From assembly GCA_944322755.1 (NCBI GenBank), contig CALUPY010000016.1:1-58839 (forward strand): a stretch of DNA of 58,839 nt. Direction: 5' to 3'. Under the pieces are notes generated by a model. The model was not told the DNA's origin. It made no database searches and worked only from the letters and a program-made list of their open reading frames with translations. The position numbers and the translations under genes are program-made. Source of the stretch: Candidatus Gastranaerophilales bacterium (GTDB lineage Bacteria > Cyanobacteriota > Vampirovibrionia > Gastranaerophilales > Gastranaerophilaceae). Of this stretch, positions 43,876-52,729 are shown piece by piece; position 1 is the first letter of the stretch; every line of letters starts with the position of its first letter.

Positions 43876-45402
43876 ATGAATAACAGAGTTTTATTATGCA
43901 TAATGGACGGCTGGGGAATAAGCAAAGACAGCCCTGAAGATGCAACAAAAACCGCTGATACACCTAATTTTGACAGACTTAAAAAAGAAGAAAAATATAC
44001 ACAGATTTTTGCTGACGGAGAACATGTCGGACTGCCCGAAGGCCAGATGGGCAATTCAGAAGTAGGGCACCTGAATCTCGGCGCAGGACGTGTTGTTTAT
44101 CAGGAACTGACCAGAATTAATAAGGCTATAAAAGAGGGGACTTTCTTTGAAAACGAAGAATTTTTAAATGCAATAAAACATGTTAAAGAAAATGATTCTG
44201 CTCTCCACCTTTATGGTCTGGTAAGCACAGGCGGTGTTCACAGCTCTTTGAACCATATTTTTGCCCTCATAAAACTTGCTGCAGATAACGGACTCAAAAA
44301 AGTCTATGTCCATGCATTTCTGGACGGCAGAGACACTCCGCCTCAGAGTGCAGCCGGATTCCTTGCACAGGTTGAAGAAGAGCTGAAAAAATACAATCTT
44401 CCTCCGATAGCTACGATTTCTGGCAGATATTATGCAATGGATAGAGACAATCGCTGGGACAGAGTTGAAAAAGCTTATAATGCGCTGCTGCTCGGCGAAG
44501 GAAACAAGGCTGAAAACTCTGCTGAGGCTATTAAAGCTTCATATGAAGCCGGAGTGAATGACGAATTTGTTATTCCTACAGTAATTGGCGGTGAAGAAAC
44601 AAGAATTCATGATAATGATTCAATTATATTCTTCAATTTCAGACCGGACAGAGCACGTGAAATAACAAGAGCAATGACTTTTGAAAACTTTGACGGTTTT
44701 AACAGAAAAGCTGTCAGAAAAAATCTTTACTATGTATGCTTTACACAGTATGATGAAACTTTCCCGCTGCCTGTTGCGTTTAAGCCCGAAACCTTAACAA
44801 ATATTCTGGGCGATGTACTTGACCGGCATGGAATTAAGCAGTTCAGAACAGCAGAAACAGAAAAATATGCTCATGTTACATTCTTCTTTAACGGCGGTGT
44901 TGAAGAACCGAACAAACTTGAAACAAGAGTGCTTGTTGCATCGCCAAAGGTTGCAACATACGATTTACAGCCAGAGATGAGTGCTGAAGAAGTTTGTGAA
45001 AATGTATTGAAAGCATTAGAAAATCCTGAATACGGGTTTATTCTTGTAAACTTTGCAAACCCTGACATGGTAGGTCATACAGGAGTGTTTGATGCGGCTG
45101 TTAAAGCAATTGCAACAGTAGACAAATGCGTTGGAAAAATTGCTGACAAGGCAAAAGAAATGGGTGTAACAATGCTCCTTACTGCAGATCACGGAAATGC
45201 GGAGTGTATGGAAGATCCGGTTACTCATAAACCCTTCACTGCTCATACAACCAACCCTGTACCGTTTCTTGTCATAAACGACAAAGACGTTAAGGAGTTG
45301 AGATCGTCTGGCGCATTATGCGACGTTGCACCGACAGTACTGGATATTCTTGGTATTGAAAAGCCAAAAGAAATGACAGGAGAGTCATTGATTTTGAAAT
45401 AG
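43876..45402 (+). CDS. gpmI: 2,3-bisphosphoglycerate-independent phosphoglycerate mutase
   Basis: Glycolytic enzyme (508 aa) interconverting 3- and 2-phosphoglycerate, with two Mn2+ ions. MDGWGISKDS (metal Asp 11) and GQMGNSEVGHLNLGAGRVVYQ (phosphoserine S61) are intact. FLDGRDTPPQSA, GRYYAMDRDNRWDRVEKAY, NFRPDRARE and LTADHGNAE complete the iPGM signature. Near full family length (about 510). Strong AGGGGGAG ribosome binding site and a terminator directly downstream, so it is a single-gene unit. Confidence 0.98.
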   Translation: MNNRVLLCIMDGWGISKDSPEDATKTADTPNFDRLKKEEKYTQIFADGEHVGLPEGQMGNSEVGHLNLGAGRVVYQELTRINKAIKEGTFFENEEFLNAIKHVKENDSALHLYGLVSTGGVHSSLNHIFALIKLAADNGLKKVYVHAFLDGRDTPPQSAAGFLAQVEEELKKYNLPPIATISGRYYAMDRDNRWDRVEKAYNALLLGEGNKAENSAEAIKASYEAGVNDEFVIPTVIGGEETRIHDNDSIIFFNFRPDRAREITRAMTFENFDGFNRKAVRKNLYYVCFTQYDETFPLPVAFKPETLTNILGDVLDRHGIKQFRTAETEKYAHVTFFFNGGVEEPNKLETRVLVASPKVATYDLQPEMSAEEVCENVLKALENPEYGFILVNFANPDMVGHTGVFDAAVKAIATVDKCVGKIADKAKEMGVTMLLTADHGNAECMEDPVTHKPFTAHTTNPVPFLVINDKDVKELRSSGALCDVAPTVLDILGIEKPKEMTGESLILK

Positions 45403-45420
45403 TAGCTGGTTTTAATAATA

Positions 45421-45448
45421 AAAAAGCCTCCCGCGCCGGAGGCTTTTT
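45421..45448. terminator. Bidirectional-type terminator after gpmI
   Basis: AAAAAGCCTCC - CGCGCC - GGAGGCTTTTT, perfect 11-bp stem with T-tract. Confidence 0.92.
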
Positions 45449-45505
45449 TATCCAAAATAATTATGTTAGAGGGTTTCTGTATACCCGCATTTGGCGCAAT
45501 AAAAT

Positions 45506-45527
45506 TTTAATATTAGTTTAATATTAG
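45506..45527 (+). promoter_or_regulatory. Tandem 11-bp repeat upstream of FliO-like gene
   Basis: Two exact copies of TTTAATATTAG lie head to tail. A TATAAT 20-25 bp downstream (about 45548) could serve as -10 for the FliO-like gene, so the repeat may be a regulator site. The rest of 45449-45640 shows nothing else. Confidence 0.3.
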
Positions 45528-45640
45528 TTAACTATCCTATTGATTATATAATTATTATGGTAAAATTTTAATGTCCGGCAAAATGCAGAATCAGGTAAAA
45601 CCTGTAAATGTTTAAATTCAAACAGGGCAGAGGAGTCTAT

Positions 45641-46189
45641 ATGATTAATAAAAAAAATATGTTTTATGTTTTCTGTGCAGCAGCTTTCTTTAATTCCGGT
45701 CTGTATGCAGGTGCATCCGTTATTCCGGAATCAATGAAAGATGCCATGCAGACAGAGGTCGCAGGTATGCCCAGCCTGCTTAATCTTGTTGTTGCGATGG
45801 TGGTTGTCATCGGGCTTATTTATGCAACCGGGTTTGTTTATGCAAAACTCAGCCGCTCAGACAAATTTAAACTCGGTCTAAAATCCTCGGATGACATTGA
45901 AAAACACAGATTCACCATTCTTTCATCACTCCCGCTAGGGCAGAACAAAAATCTTTATTCCGTTGAAGTTAACAACAAAATTCTTGTTATTGGGGCAACC
46001 CAGCAGAATATCACTCTTTTAAAAGAATTTGATAAAAACGATAAAAATACGGAAAATGAAGTAAAAAAAGTTTTGCCGGAGAGCACTTCCGTAAAAAAAG
46101 AATCCGGTCAGGCAAAAAAAATTGATTTTGAAGATTTAGACAAAAATCTCAATGATATCAGCTCGATTTATAAAAAATACAGAAGCTGA
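45641..46189 (+). CDS. fliO: FliO-like membrane protein
   Basis: 182 aa. Short signal-like N-terminus (MFYVFCAAAFFNSGLYAG), a transmembrane helix at about 48-70 (LLNLVVAMVVVIGLIYATGFVYAKLSR) and a FliO-type domain EKHRFTILSSLPLGQNKNLYSVEVNNKILVIGATQQNITLLKEFD. FliO helps assemble the flagellar export gate (FliP). A charged tail ends with DLNDISSIYKKYRS. Start at 45641 because AGGAG precedes it; an upstream ATG at 45608 lacks this. No other flagellar gene is in the window, so the export apparatus would be elsewhere or absent. Confidence 0.65.
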   Translation: MINKKNMFYVFCAAAFFNSGLYAGASVIPESMKDAMQTEVAGMPSLLNLVVAMVVVIGLIYATGFVYAKLSRSDKFKLGLKSSDDIEKHRFTILSSLPLGQNKNLYSVEVNNKILVIGATQQNITLLKEFDKNDKNTENEVKKVLPESTSVKKESGQAKKIDFEDLDKNLNDISSIYKKYRS

Positions 46190-46234
46190 TTTTGAAAAAA
46201 ATAGTATAATAATAAACAGAAATCAGAGGCATCC

Positions 46235-47116
46235 GTGAGAAAAGAAGTTAGGATTGGAAATAAAATCGTAGGCGACGGGCATCCATGCTTTATAATCGCA
46301 GAAATAGGCATAAACCATAACGGTTCTGTGAGTCTTGCTAAAAAAATGATTGATGCGGCAGTGAGCTCCGGATGTGACGCTGTTAAATTCCAGAAAAGAA
46401 CAGTCGATGTTGTATATTCAAAAGAAGAGCTTTCCATGCCGCGCTCCAGTGTTTTCGGAGAAACAAACGGAGATTTGAAGCACGGACTTGAGTTCGGGTT
46501 TGATGAATACTGCGAGATTGATGAATATTGCAGAAAAAAACGCATAATGTGGTTTGCATCATGCTGGGATGTACAGTCTGTTGATTTTATTGAAAGGTAC
46601 AATCCACCCTGCCACAAAATTTCATCAGCAAGCCTGACTGATGACGTACTGTTGCGCTATATCCGTTCAAAGGGCAGACCGGTGCTTCTTTCAACGGGAA
46701 TGAGTACGGTTGAGGAAATCCGGCATGCTGTAGCTGTCCTGGGTGAGGAGGATTTGATTCTGTATCATTGCACTTCTACTTATCCTACAGAGCTTGATGA
46801 AATAAATCTTTTGGGTATCCAAACCTTAAAAAATATGTTCTCCTGCCCTGTCGGTTTCAGCGGGCATGAGAAGGGAATATTTGCGTCTTCGCTTGCACCT
46901 GCATTCGGCGCGTGTTCTGTAGAAAGACATATTACGACGGACAGAACCCTGTGGGGCTCTGACCAGGCTGCGAGCCTTGAGCCTGAGGGGCTTAGGAGAA
47001 TGGTGCGTGATATCAGAAATATGCCGCGTATAGTAGGAGACGGAAAGATAGTAGTTTACGAATCAGAAAAGCCGATAATAAAAAAACTGAGAAAGGTTAA
47101 AACAGTAAATGTATAA
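46235..47116 (+). CDS. NeuB-like nonulosonate synthase without SAF domain
   Basis: 293 aa, N-acetylneuraminate/legionaminate synthase family (PEP + hexosamine to nonulosonic acid). CFIIAEIGINHNGSVSLAKKMIDAAVSSGCDAVKFQKR, CHKISSASLTD, RPVLLSTGMSTVEEI, ILYHCTSTYPT, VGFSGHEKGI and VERHITTDRTLWGSDQAASLEPEGLRRMV are standard TIM-barrel motifs. Family members usually have about 340-350 aa with a C-terminal antifreeze (SAF) domain; this one ends after the barrel. GTG start with AGAGG. An 8-bp overlap with the HAD phosphatase gene suggests a two-step synthase/phosphatase unit. Confidence 0.88.
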   Translation: MRKEVRIGNKIVGDGHPCFIIAEIGINHNGSVSLAKKMIDAAVSSGCDAVKFQKRTVDVVYSKEELSMPRSSVFGETNGDLKHGLEFGFDEYCEIDEYCRKKRIMWFASCWDVQSVDFIERYNPPCHKISSASLTDDVLLRYIRSKGRPVLLSTGMSTVEEIRHAVAVLGEEDLILYHCTSTYPTELDEINLLGIQTLKNMFSCPVGFSGHEKGIFASSLAPAFGACSVERHITTDRTLWGSDQAASLEPEGLRRMVRDIRNMPRIVGDGKIVVYESEKPIIKKLRKVKTVNV

Positions 47117-47603
47117 GACCCTGGATTTGTCATCTGAGATAAAGATAATTATTTCGGATTTTGACGGAATTTTTACTGACAACTCAATACTCATTTCAGA
47201 TAACGGCCTAACCTCTAAAAGGCTCAGCTACAAAGATATTATGGCTGTTTCAATAGCAAAGAAAAATGATATAAAAGTTGCGATAGTCTCAGGTGATGTA
47301 AGCCCGTCTATTGATTTTCTTGCGCAGAGATTTTCTCTTGATGATGTCCATCAGGGAATACGCGAAAAACTTCCTGTGGTGAAGAGTATTCTCGAAAAAT
47401 ACAATTTGTTACCGGCAGAGGCTGTTTATCTCGGAGACGATATAAACGATATTGCGAGTTTGGAATTTATGAAATACGCTGTTATACCAGGACATGCAAA
47501 TTACAAAGTAAAGGCGGCTTCGGGCGTGCAAACTGCACAATCTCCGGCCGGAGACGGATTGTTCAGAGAAGTTGTGGATAATATTGTTGAATTAAAAAAA
47601 TAG
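47109..47603 (+). CDS. KdsC-like HAD phosphatase
   Basis: 164-aa tetrameric-type C0 HAD phosphatase similar to KdsC and the C-terminal phosphatase of NeuA. Nucleophile/acid motif IISDFDGIFTDN, motif II IVSGD, motif III/IV VYLGDDINDIASLEF. KdsC releases phosphate from KDO-8-P; here the overlap with the NeuB-like gene argues for a nonulosonate-9-phosphate product instead. No CMP-transferase gene is adjacent. Confidence 0.88.
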   Translation: MYKTLDLSSEIKIIISDFDGIFTDNSILISDNGLTSKRLSYKDIMAVSIAKKNDIKVAIVSGDVSPSIDFLAQRFSLDDVHQGIREKLPVVKSILEKYNLLPAEAVYLGDDINDIASLEFMKYAVIPGHANYKVKAASGVQTAQSPAGDGLFREVVDNIVELKK

Positions 47604-47615
47604 CTGATAATAATT

Positions 47616-49307
47616 ATGGGTGGAAAAATTAAGGAAATATTGAATAAGATAATACGTGCGGACAACTTTGTTAACGAATACAAAAATCTTTCGCACACAA
47701 TTGAAATGCCCTCTTCTGCTTATGTGAACTGGGGTGTCTATATGGCAAATAAGGGTGAATTTGCTGCAGCTGTTGAAAAGTTCAATACAGCAGCAATGAT
47801 GATTCAGCAAAATCCTACTGCATATGTGAATCTGGGCATTGTATGTATGCAGCAGAAGGATTTCCCGGAAGCAGTGAAGAATTTCAGGAAAGCTGTAAAA
47901 CTGGATAAATATAATTCAAAGGCTTATTCCCTATGGGGTACGTGTCTTGCGGAAATAGGAGATTGCGAAGGTTCTGAAGAAGTATATGAACTGGCAAAAA
48001 AATACGATCCGAGAAATCCTGAAATATATTTGAACTGGGCGATTTCACTTGCAAAATTTAACAAAAAAGATGAAGCGGAAGAGAAATTTAAAACTGCCTC
48101 AAGGCTTGACCCCGGCAGTCCTCTTATTCCTCTTTTATGGGGGGTGCTGCTGTTTGAAAGACAAAAATATGATGAAGCTATTGCACAGTTTGCCCATAGT
48201 GCACTCTACAGCCCTGATAAATACGACGCAAGCTACTATACGGCTCTTTGCTATTTGAAAAAAGGTGATTTGAAAAATTCTGTAGAATATGCAAAAACTG
48301 CCAATGAATTACGTCCTAAAATGACAGAGCCATATTTGATTCTCGGCGAAGCATATATGAATGCGGGAAATGAAAAACTTAGTCTCGAGACTTATGAGAC
48401 AGCTGCAAAAAATTCTCCGGAAACTCCTGCTTTATATGTGGGATGGGGTATTGCTCTTCAAAAGTTTAAAAAATATGAGGAAGCAAGAGAAAAGTTTTTC
48501 AGCGCTCTTGTGCTTTCTCCTAATGATGAACTTCTTTTGTCCAGTCTTGCGTCAAACTACATATTGACGAAAGAATATGAGGATGCTGAAAAATACCTGA
48601 AAAAATTGATTGATATAAATCCTAAAAATGCACATGCACATTACAATCTTGCTCTCATAAGATTCGAGGAAAAATGTTATGACGAAGCACTGCGATTGTA
48701 TCAAACCGCCTTTTCACTGTCGCCGAGAAACTATGCACTGTATTATAACATGGCAGAATGTTACAACAGGCTCGGAGATGTTGATGAAGCCAAAAAATAT
48801 TATAAAAAATGTATAGAATATGTTCCGAAACATATGCAGGCGTATTTGAGCCTTGCAAACCTGCTTCTTGAAACAAATGACTATAAAGACGCACTGCGAA
48901 AAGTCAGAACTGTTTACACAATGAATAAAGAATCCGCGGCGGCAAATTTTGCCTACGGGGTTGTGCTTATGAAATCCGGAATGCTGGATGATGCAATGGA
49001 AAAGTTCAAAGCCTCTCTTTCTCTGGATGAACACTATTCTATTGCAAAACTGGGAATTGCTGAATGCAATTTTTATATGGGAAAATATTCTGACTCTTTG
49101 AATGCATTGGACAGCGCGATGGATGAACTTGCGCAGGAGGCGGATTTCTTGAAAATACAGGAAAGCGTGCTTGAAAAAATTGTACAGGATGATACGTATT
49201 GTGAAGTAGATTTTGCAATAAAATATTGTAATAAATTTTTAGAGCGATATAATAACAATAAAGTATCTGATATTAGGGATACACTGGTCGAAAAAAATAC
49301 CAAATAA
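47616..49307 (+). CDS. TPR-repeat protein
   Basis: 563 aa, almost wholly tetratricopeptide repeats: about 14 units with the W/Y-x-x-LG-x-x-Y...A-x-x-x-Y-P pattern (for example PTAYVNLGIVCMQQKDFPEAVKNFRKAVKLDKYNSKAYSLWGTCLAEIGD). No signal peptide or membrane segment. Cytoplasmic scaffold for protein interaction, partner unknown. It follows the HAD phosphatase gene by 12 bp and precedes lysC by 9 bp, so it is likely in one transcript with neuB-like, phosphatase and lysC genes. The ATG has no clear ribosome binding site. Confidence 0.9.
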   Translation: MGGKIKEILNKIIRADNFVNEYKNLSHTIEMPSSAYVNWGVYMANKGEFAAAVEKFNTAAMMIQQNPTAYVNLGIVCMQQKDFPEAVKNFRKAVKLDKYNSKAYSLWGTCLAEIGDCEGSEEVYELAKKYDPRNPEIYLNWAISLAKFNKKDEAEEKFKTASRLDPGSPLIPLLWGVLLFERQKYDEAIAQFAHSALYSPDKYDASYYTALCYLKKGDLKNSVEYAKTANELRPKMTEPYLILGEAYMNAGNEKLSLETYETAAKNSPETPALYVGWGIALQKFKKYEEAREKFFSALVLSPNDELLLSSLASNYILTKEYEDAEKYLKKLIDINPKNAHAHYNLALIRFEEKCYDEALRLYQTAFSLSPRNYALYYNMAECYNRLGDVDEAKKYYKKCIEYVPKHMQAYLSLANLLLETNDYKDALRKVRTVYTMNKESAAANFAYGVVLMKSGMLDDAMEKFKASLSLDEHYSIAKLGIAECNFYMGKYSDSLNALDSAMDELAQEADFLKIQESVLEKIVQDDTYCEVDFAIKYCNKFLERYNNNKVSDIRDTLVEKNTK

Positions 49308-49316
49308 GAGGCAACC

Positions 49317-50576
49317 GTGGGAATAATTGTTCAAAAATTTGGCGGAACATCGGTCGCAGATGTCGAAAAAATAAAAAATGTAGCCAAAGCAGTAATAAGA
49401 GAAAAAAATAACGGAAATCAGGTTATAGTAGTAGTCTCTGCAATGGGGCATACTACAGACTATCTTGTAAAAATGGCGAATGAAATATGTGAAAATCCTG
49501 ACCCCAGAGAGCTGGATATGCTTCTCACTACAGGAGAACAAGTTTCTATCGCTCTTTTAACAATGGCAATTCAGGCGCAGGGGCATGCTGCTGTCAGCAT
49601 GAATGCTATGCAGGTTGGGATTATTACAGAATGCATACACACGAAAGCAAGAATTGTTGATATAAAAACAGATAAATTAAAATCACATCTTGATAATGGT
49701 GAAATTATTGTAGTCGCCGGTTTTCAGGGGGTTACACCTGATGGCGAAATCACGACACTTGGACGCGGAGGCTCTGATACATCTGCTGTTGCTATTGCCG
49801 GGGCAATGCATGCGGACAGATGCGATATCTATACTGATGTTGAAGGCGTTTATACAACAGACCCGAGAATCGTTCCGAATGCAACAAAGCTGTCTGAAAT
49901 TTCTTACGAAGAAATGCTTGAACTTGCGCACGTCGGAGCGAATGTTCTCCATCCGCGCTCTGTTGAAACCGCAAAACAGTACAATGTGCCTTTAAGGGTC
50001 AGAAGTACTTTTAAACTCGATGATTTAGGAACTTATATAACAGGAGTTGACAATATGGAAATTTACAAACCCGTGGCAGGCGTTGCAGCTGATTTGTCTC
50101 AAATCAGAGTGGTAATCTGCGACGTTCCGGATGAACCGGGCAGTGCGGCAAAGATTTTTGAAGCTCTGTCAAAATCCGATGTCAGCGTTGATATGATTAT
50201 TCAGTCATACGGACGAAATGACGGCACAAACGACGTTGCGTTCACTGTTTCAAAGTCTGACTATGACAGGACAATGGAAATTGTAAAAGAAGTTATTAAA
50301 GAAATTCATGCTACGTCAGTACTTGTGGATGAAGATATTGCCAAAGTTTCGATAGTCGGTGCGGGCATGGTTGACAGACCTGGTATCGCAGCGTCGATGT
50401 TCAAGGCACTCGCTGAAGAAGGCATAAACATAAAAATGATTTCAACGAGTGAGATTAAAATCAGCTGTCTCGTTGAAAAGAACGATGCCCACAAGGCGAT
50501 TCAGGCTCTCCACAGCGCGTTTAATCTTGATGCAAAAGAAGTTGCGGTAGTTATGGGTGATTTGCCCGATGTATAG
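49317..50576 (+). CDS. lysC: Aspartate kinase
   Basis: 419 aa, phosphorylates aspartate as the first step to lysine, threonine, methionine and diaminopimelate. KFGGTSVADVEKIKNVA (substrate/ATP), MLLTTGEQVSIALL, TTLGRGGSDTSAVAIAGAMHADRCDIYTDVEGVYTTDPRIVPNA, and two C-terminal ACT domains (VVICDVPDEPGSAAKIF and VSIVGAGMVDRPGIAASMFKALAEEGINIKMISTSEIKISCLVE). GTG start after AGAGG. The ACT pair implies feedback control by lysine and/or threonine. A terminator follows. Confidence 0.97.
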   Translation: MGIIVQKFGGTSVADVEKIKNVAKAVIREKNNGNQVIVVVSAMGHTTDYLVKMANEICENPDPRELDMLLTTGEQVSIALLTMAIQAQGHAAVSMNAMQVGIITECIHTKARIVDIKTDKLKSHLDNGEIIVVAGFQGVTPDGEITTLGRGGSDTSAVAIAGAMHADRCDIYTDVEGVYTTDPRIVPNATKLSEISYEEMLELAHVGANVLHPRSVETAKQYNVPLRVRSTFKLDDLGTYITGVDNMEIYKPVAGVAADLSQIRVVICDVPDEPGSAAKIFEALSKSDVSVDMIIQSYGRNDGTNDVAFTVSKSDYDRTMEIVKEVIKEIHATSVLVDEDIAKVSIVGAGMVDRPGIAASMFKALAEEGINIKMISTSEIKISCLVEKNDAHKAIQALHSAFNLDAKEVAVVMGDLPDV

Positions 50577-50582
50577 AAATTA

Positions 50583-50630
50583 AAAAATTGTTACTTTTTG
50601 TTCACGTTTGAAAATTAAGTAGCAATTTTT
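50583..50630 (+). terminator. Terminator after lysC
   Basis: AAAAATTGTTACTT pairs with AAGTAGCAATTTTT across a 20-nt loop, one G-U pair, ending in a T-tract. Confidence 0.7.
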
Positions 50631-50655
50631 TTTATTGACTGGTATTGAGTAGGGT

Positions 50656-51513
50656 ATGCAAGTATTGATAGAAAAAGAACAAAACAGTACAGATAAAATT
50701 ATAAAACCTGATTTTTCAACAAAAACAGGCAGAGAGTTTCTCGCATTTTATCTGCAAACAAAATTTAAACAGGTTCTGGCGCACGACAAAAAATCGGAAA
50801 ATCCTATATTTCTTGATGTAAATCCTAGTTTTATCAGCAGATTTTCAAGACGTATAATTGAAAATCCGACAAAAAAGATTCTCATTGGCGTAACCGGAGA
50901 GTCCGCAAGCGGCAAAACCACAATTTGCCGTACAATAAAAGAAACCAGCCAAAAGCTCGATTTTCCGCTGGAGTACCTGAGTATTGACAATTATTTTAAT
51001 GATATTTCTGATTTGATTAAAAAATACGGAACTTTTGACAATCTCAGAGACAACGGCTATGACGTCGACTCTCCTCAGAGTTTTCAGCTTGAACTTTTGA
51101 AAGAGCATCTTACAAAACTTGCGGCAGGCGAGGATATTATGGCACCGCAGTATCTTATCAACGGTACAGGTATTAGTGTAAAAAATGCAATTCCGATAAA
51201 AGCACAAAAGATGATTGTCGTTGAAGGCATGGCTGCTATGTACGGTGATATAAAAGATTTGTTCGACGTTAAGGTCTATATAGACATTGACCGAAAAATC
51301 CAGAAAAAATGGTTTATGGCCCGTGCTGCAAAACGTAATCAGGATGAAGAAAATGCATTGAAACACTGGGGATATGTAAAAGTTGCTGCGGAAAAGTATA
51401 TTATCCCCTCCAAATCTGATGCAGATATAGTTATAAATGGCGCTGCGTCTTTGGACTATTTCTCACAGATTATTGAATTTATGCATGCATCAACGAACTG
51501 TTTTGTTTCATAA
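50656..51513 (+). CDS. Uridine kinase/phosphoribulokinase-family protein
   Basis: 285 aa P-loop kinase. ILIGVTGESASGKTTICRTI (Walker A about 81-89), LSIDNYFND (Walker B-type Asp and D-x-Y-Y-like), FDNLRDNGYDVDSPQSFQLELLKEHLTKLAAG and MIVVEGMAAMYGDIKDLFDVKVYIDIDRKIQKKWFMARAAKRNQ fit the uridine kinase/PRK family. Compared with Udk (about 210 aa) it has a 65-residue N-terminal extension, so the substrate may differ from uridine. No good ribosome binding site (AGGG close to the ATG). Single gene after a terminator. Confidence 0.83.
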   Translation: MQVLIEKEQNSTDKIIKPDFSTKTGREFLAFYLQTKFKQVLAHDKKSENPIFLDVNPSFISRFSRRIIENPTKKILIGVTGESASGKTTICRTIKETSQKLDFPLEYLSIDNYFNDISDLIKKYGTFDNLRDNGYDVDSPQSFQLELLKEHLTKLAAGEDIMAPQYLINGTGISVKNAIPIKAQKMIVVEGMAAMYGDIKDLFDVKVYIDIDRKIQKKWFMARAAKRNQDEENALKHWGYVKVAAEKYIIPSKSDADIVINGAASLDYFSQIIEFMHASTNCFVS

Positions 51514-51577
51514 AAATATACTTTTTTGATAAAATATGCTATTATTCAGTGTGGTAGTAAATATTCAGGAGTTTTTT

Positions 51578-51832
51578 ATGGAAAATAAAAAAAGTTTGGT
51601 TCTCACACTTGTATTGTGGTTCTTTCTTGGCTCGCTCGGTGCGCACAGATTCTATCTCGGATATAATGGTTCTGCTGCTGCGCAGTTGATTATGACTATA
51701 CTCGGATGGGCTACTATGATAGTTGTAGTCGGATTTGTTCCGCTTGTTATAGTCGGTATATGGCTGATTGTGGATTTGGTTCTGATTTTGACAGGAAGAC
51801 TCATCCCTGCTGACGGTTCGGAGTTATGCTGA
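51578..51832 (+). CDS. TM2-domain membrane protein
   Basis: About 84 aa. TM2 domain: SLVLTLVLWFFLGSLGAHRFYLGYNGSAAAQLIMTILGWATMIVVVGFVPLVIVGIWLIVDLVLILTGRL, two helices joined by the G-x-H-R-F-Y-x-G turn. Widespread small inner-membrane protein, function unknown. Start at ATG 51578 with AGGAG 6 nt upstream; the frame is open to 51536. Terminator follows. Confidence 0.9.
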   Translation: MENKKSLVLTLVLWFFLGSLGAHRFYLGYNGSAAAQLIMTILGWATMIVVVGFVPLVIVGIWLIVDLVLILTGRLIPADGSELC

Positions 51833-51854
51833 AAAACAGAAATTATAAAACAAG

Positions 51855-51880
51855 AAGAGAGCCCAAAAGCTCTCTTTTTT
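51855..51880 (+). terminator. Terminator after TM2 gene
   Basis: AAGAGAGC-CCAAAA-GCTCTCTT with a T-tract. Confidence 0.85.
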
Positions 51881-51908
51881 GCATATAAATATAGGTATTA
51901 TGCGTGAT

Positions 51909-52508
51909 TTAATTTGCTGCTCTCAGTACTTTCAGAGTCTCCTCAATCTCCTTAGAAAAATAATCAACCTGTTTTTGGATATTCTCCTTGCTGTATGCTT
52001 GCCCCTCATTCTGGTACGGGAGATATTTCACATATATTTCAGCCTCGCAGCGCAGGGATGCAACAGCACGTGCTCTTGATGATATTTGTATAACCCGTTT
52101 AAATGAAACATAATGTTCCTCGGGTTTGTCCTTGTATCGTGCCTGCATAAAATCCGCATTGTCGATAAGTGCACTGGCAAGAGCGTTAAAACGCTGTACT
52201 TCATTGTCTGTGGCTATGCACTCCTGCATTTTTTCAAGTATTTTTATGACATCGTTTATGTCATTTATATAGGGGCTGTTAGGCTCCTTTTTCATAATTA
52301 TATCTATATAGGTCTTATTGTCTTTTGGCGCCGGAGCCAGTTTCAGATTTTTCAATTCTTCATGATTGTGGTTGTAAAGAGGTCTGGTCATTTGCGGTTC
52401 ATTCTGGTGATACTGAAATTCACTTTTTATGTCAGGCAGCTGGCCTTTGTATCCGGCACCTGAGCAAATAAAAATAGAGAACGCAATTACAGGCAAAATC
52501 TTTTTCAT
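51909..52508 (-). CDS. Exported protein of unknown function
   Basis: 199 aa with signal peptide (MKKILPVIAFSIFICSGAG). The Cys at residue 15 is not in a proper lipobox, so signal peptidase I cleavage is more likely. Mature part helical: IDIIMKKEPNSPYINDINDVIKILEKMQECIATDNEVQRFNALASALIDNADFMQARYKDKPEEHYVSFKRVIQISSRARAVASLRCEAEIYVKYLPYQ. Two cysteines (QEC, RCE) could pair. TATAAT ends 7 nt before the ATG without a convincing -35. Family not recognised. Confidence 0.6.
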   Translation of the reverse strand: MKKILPVIAFSIFICSGAGYKGQLPDIKSEFQYHQNEPQMTRPLYNHNHEELKNLKLAPAPKDNKTYIDIIMKKEPNSPYINDINDVIKILEKMQECIATDNEVQRFNALASALIDNADFMQARYKDKPEEHYVSFKRVIQISSRARAVASLRCEAEIYVKYLPYQNEGQAYSKENIQKQVDYFSKEIEETLKVLRAAN

Positions 52509-52694
52509 AATTATTATTATAACTTATTTTTTTCGATTTACATACAAATTTACACTAAAATAACTAAAATCGTCACATTAAAGCCGATTCAGGAGATTAT
52601 AAATAGTAAGATTCAAAAACCAGTTTGGAATGACATTAAGACTGTTTTTGAAAATATCCGGAGTAAACTTCTATATAAGTTGCTATTTTTTATC

Positions 52695-52723
52695 TTGTCA
52701 TATTTTTCTGTCGAGATTATTAT
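52695..52723 (+). promoter_or_regulatory. Leaderless-type promoter of rarA
   Basis: TTGTCA (52695-52700), 17-bp spacer and TATTAT (52718-52723), then exactly 6 nt (GTTTTT) to the ATG at 52730. No ribosome binding site. The rest of the 52509-52694 gap shows no gene. Confidence 0.7.
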
Positions 52724-52729
52724 GTTTTT

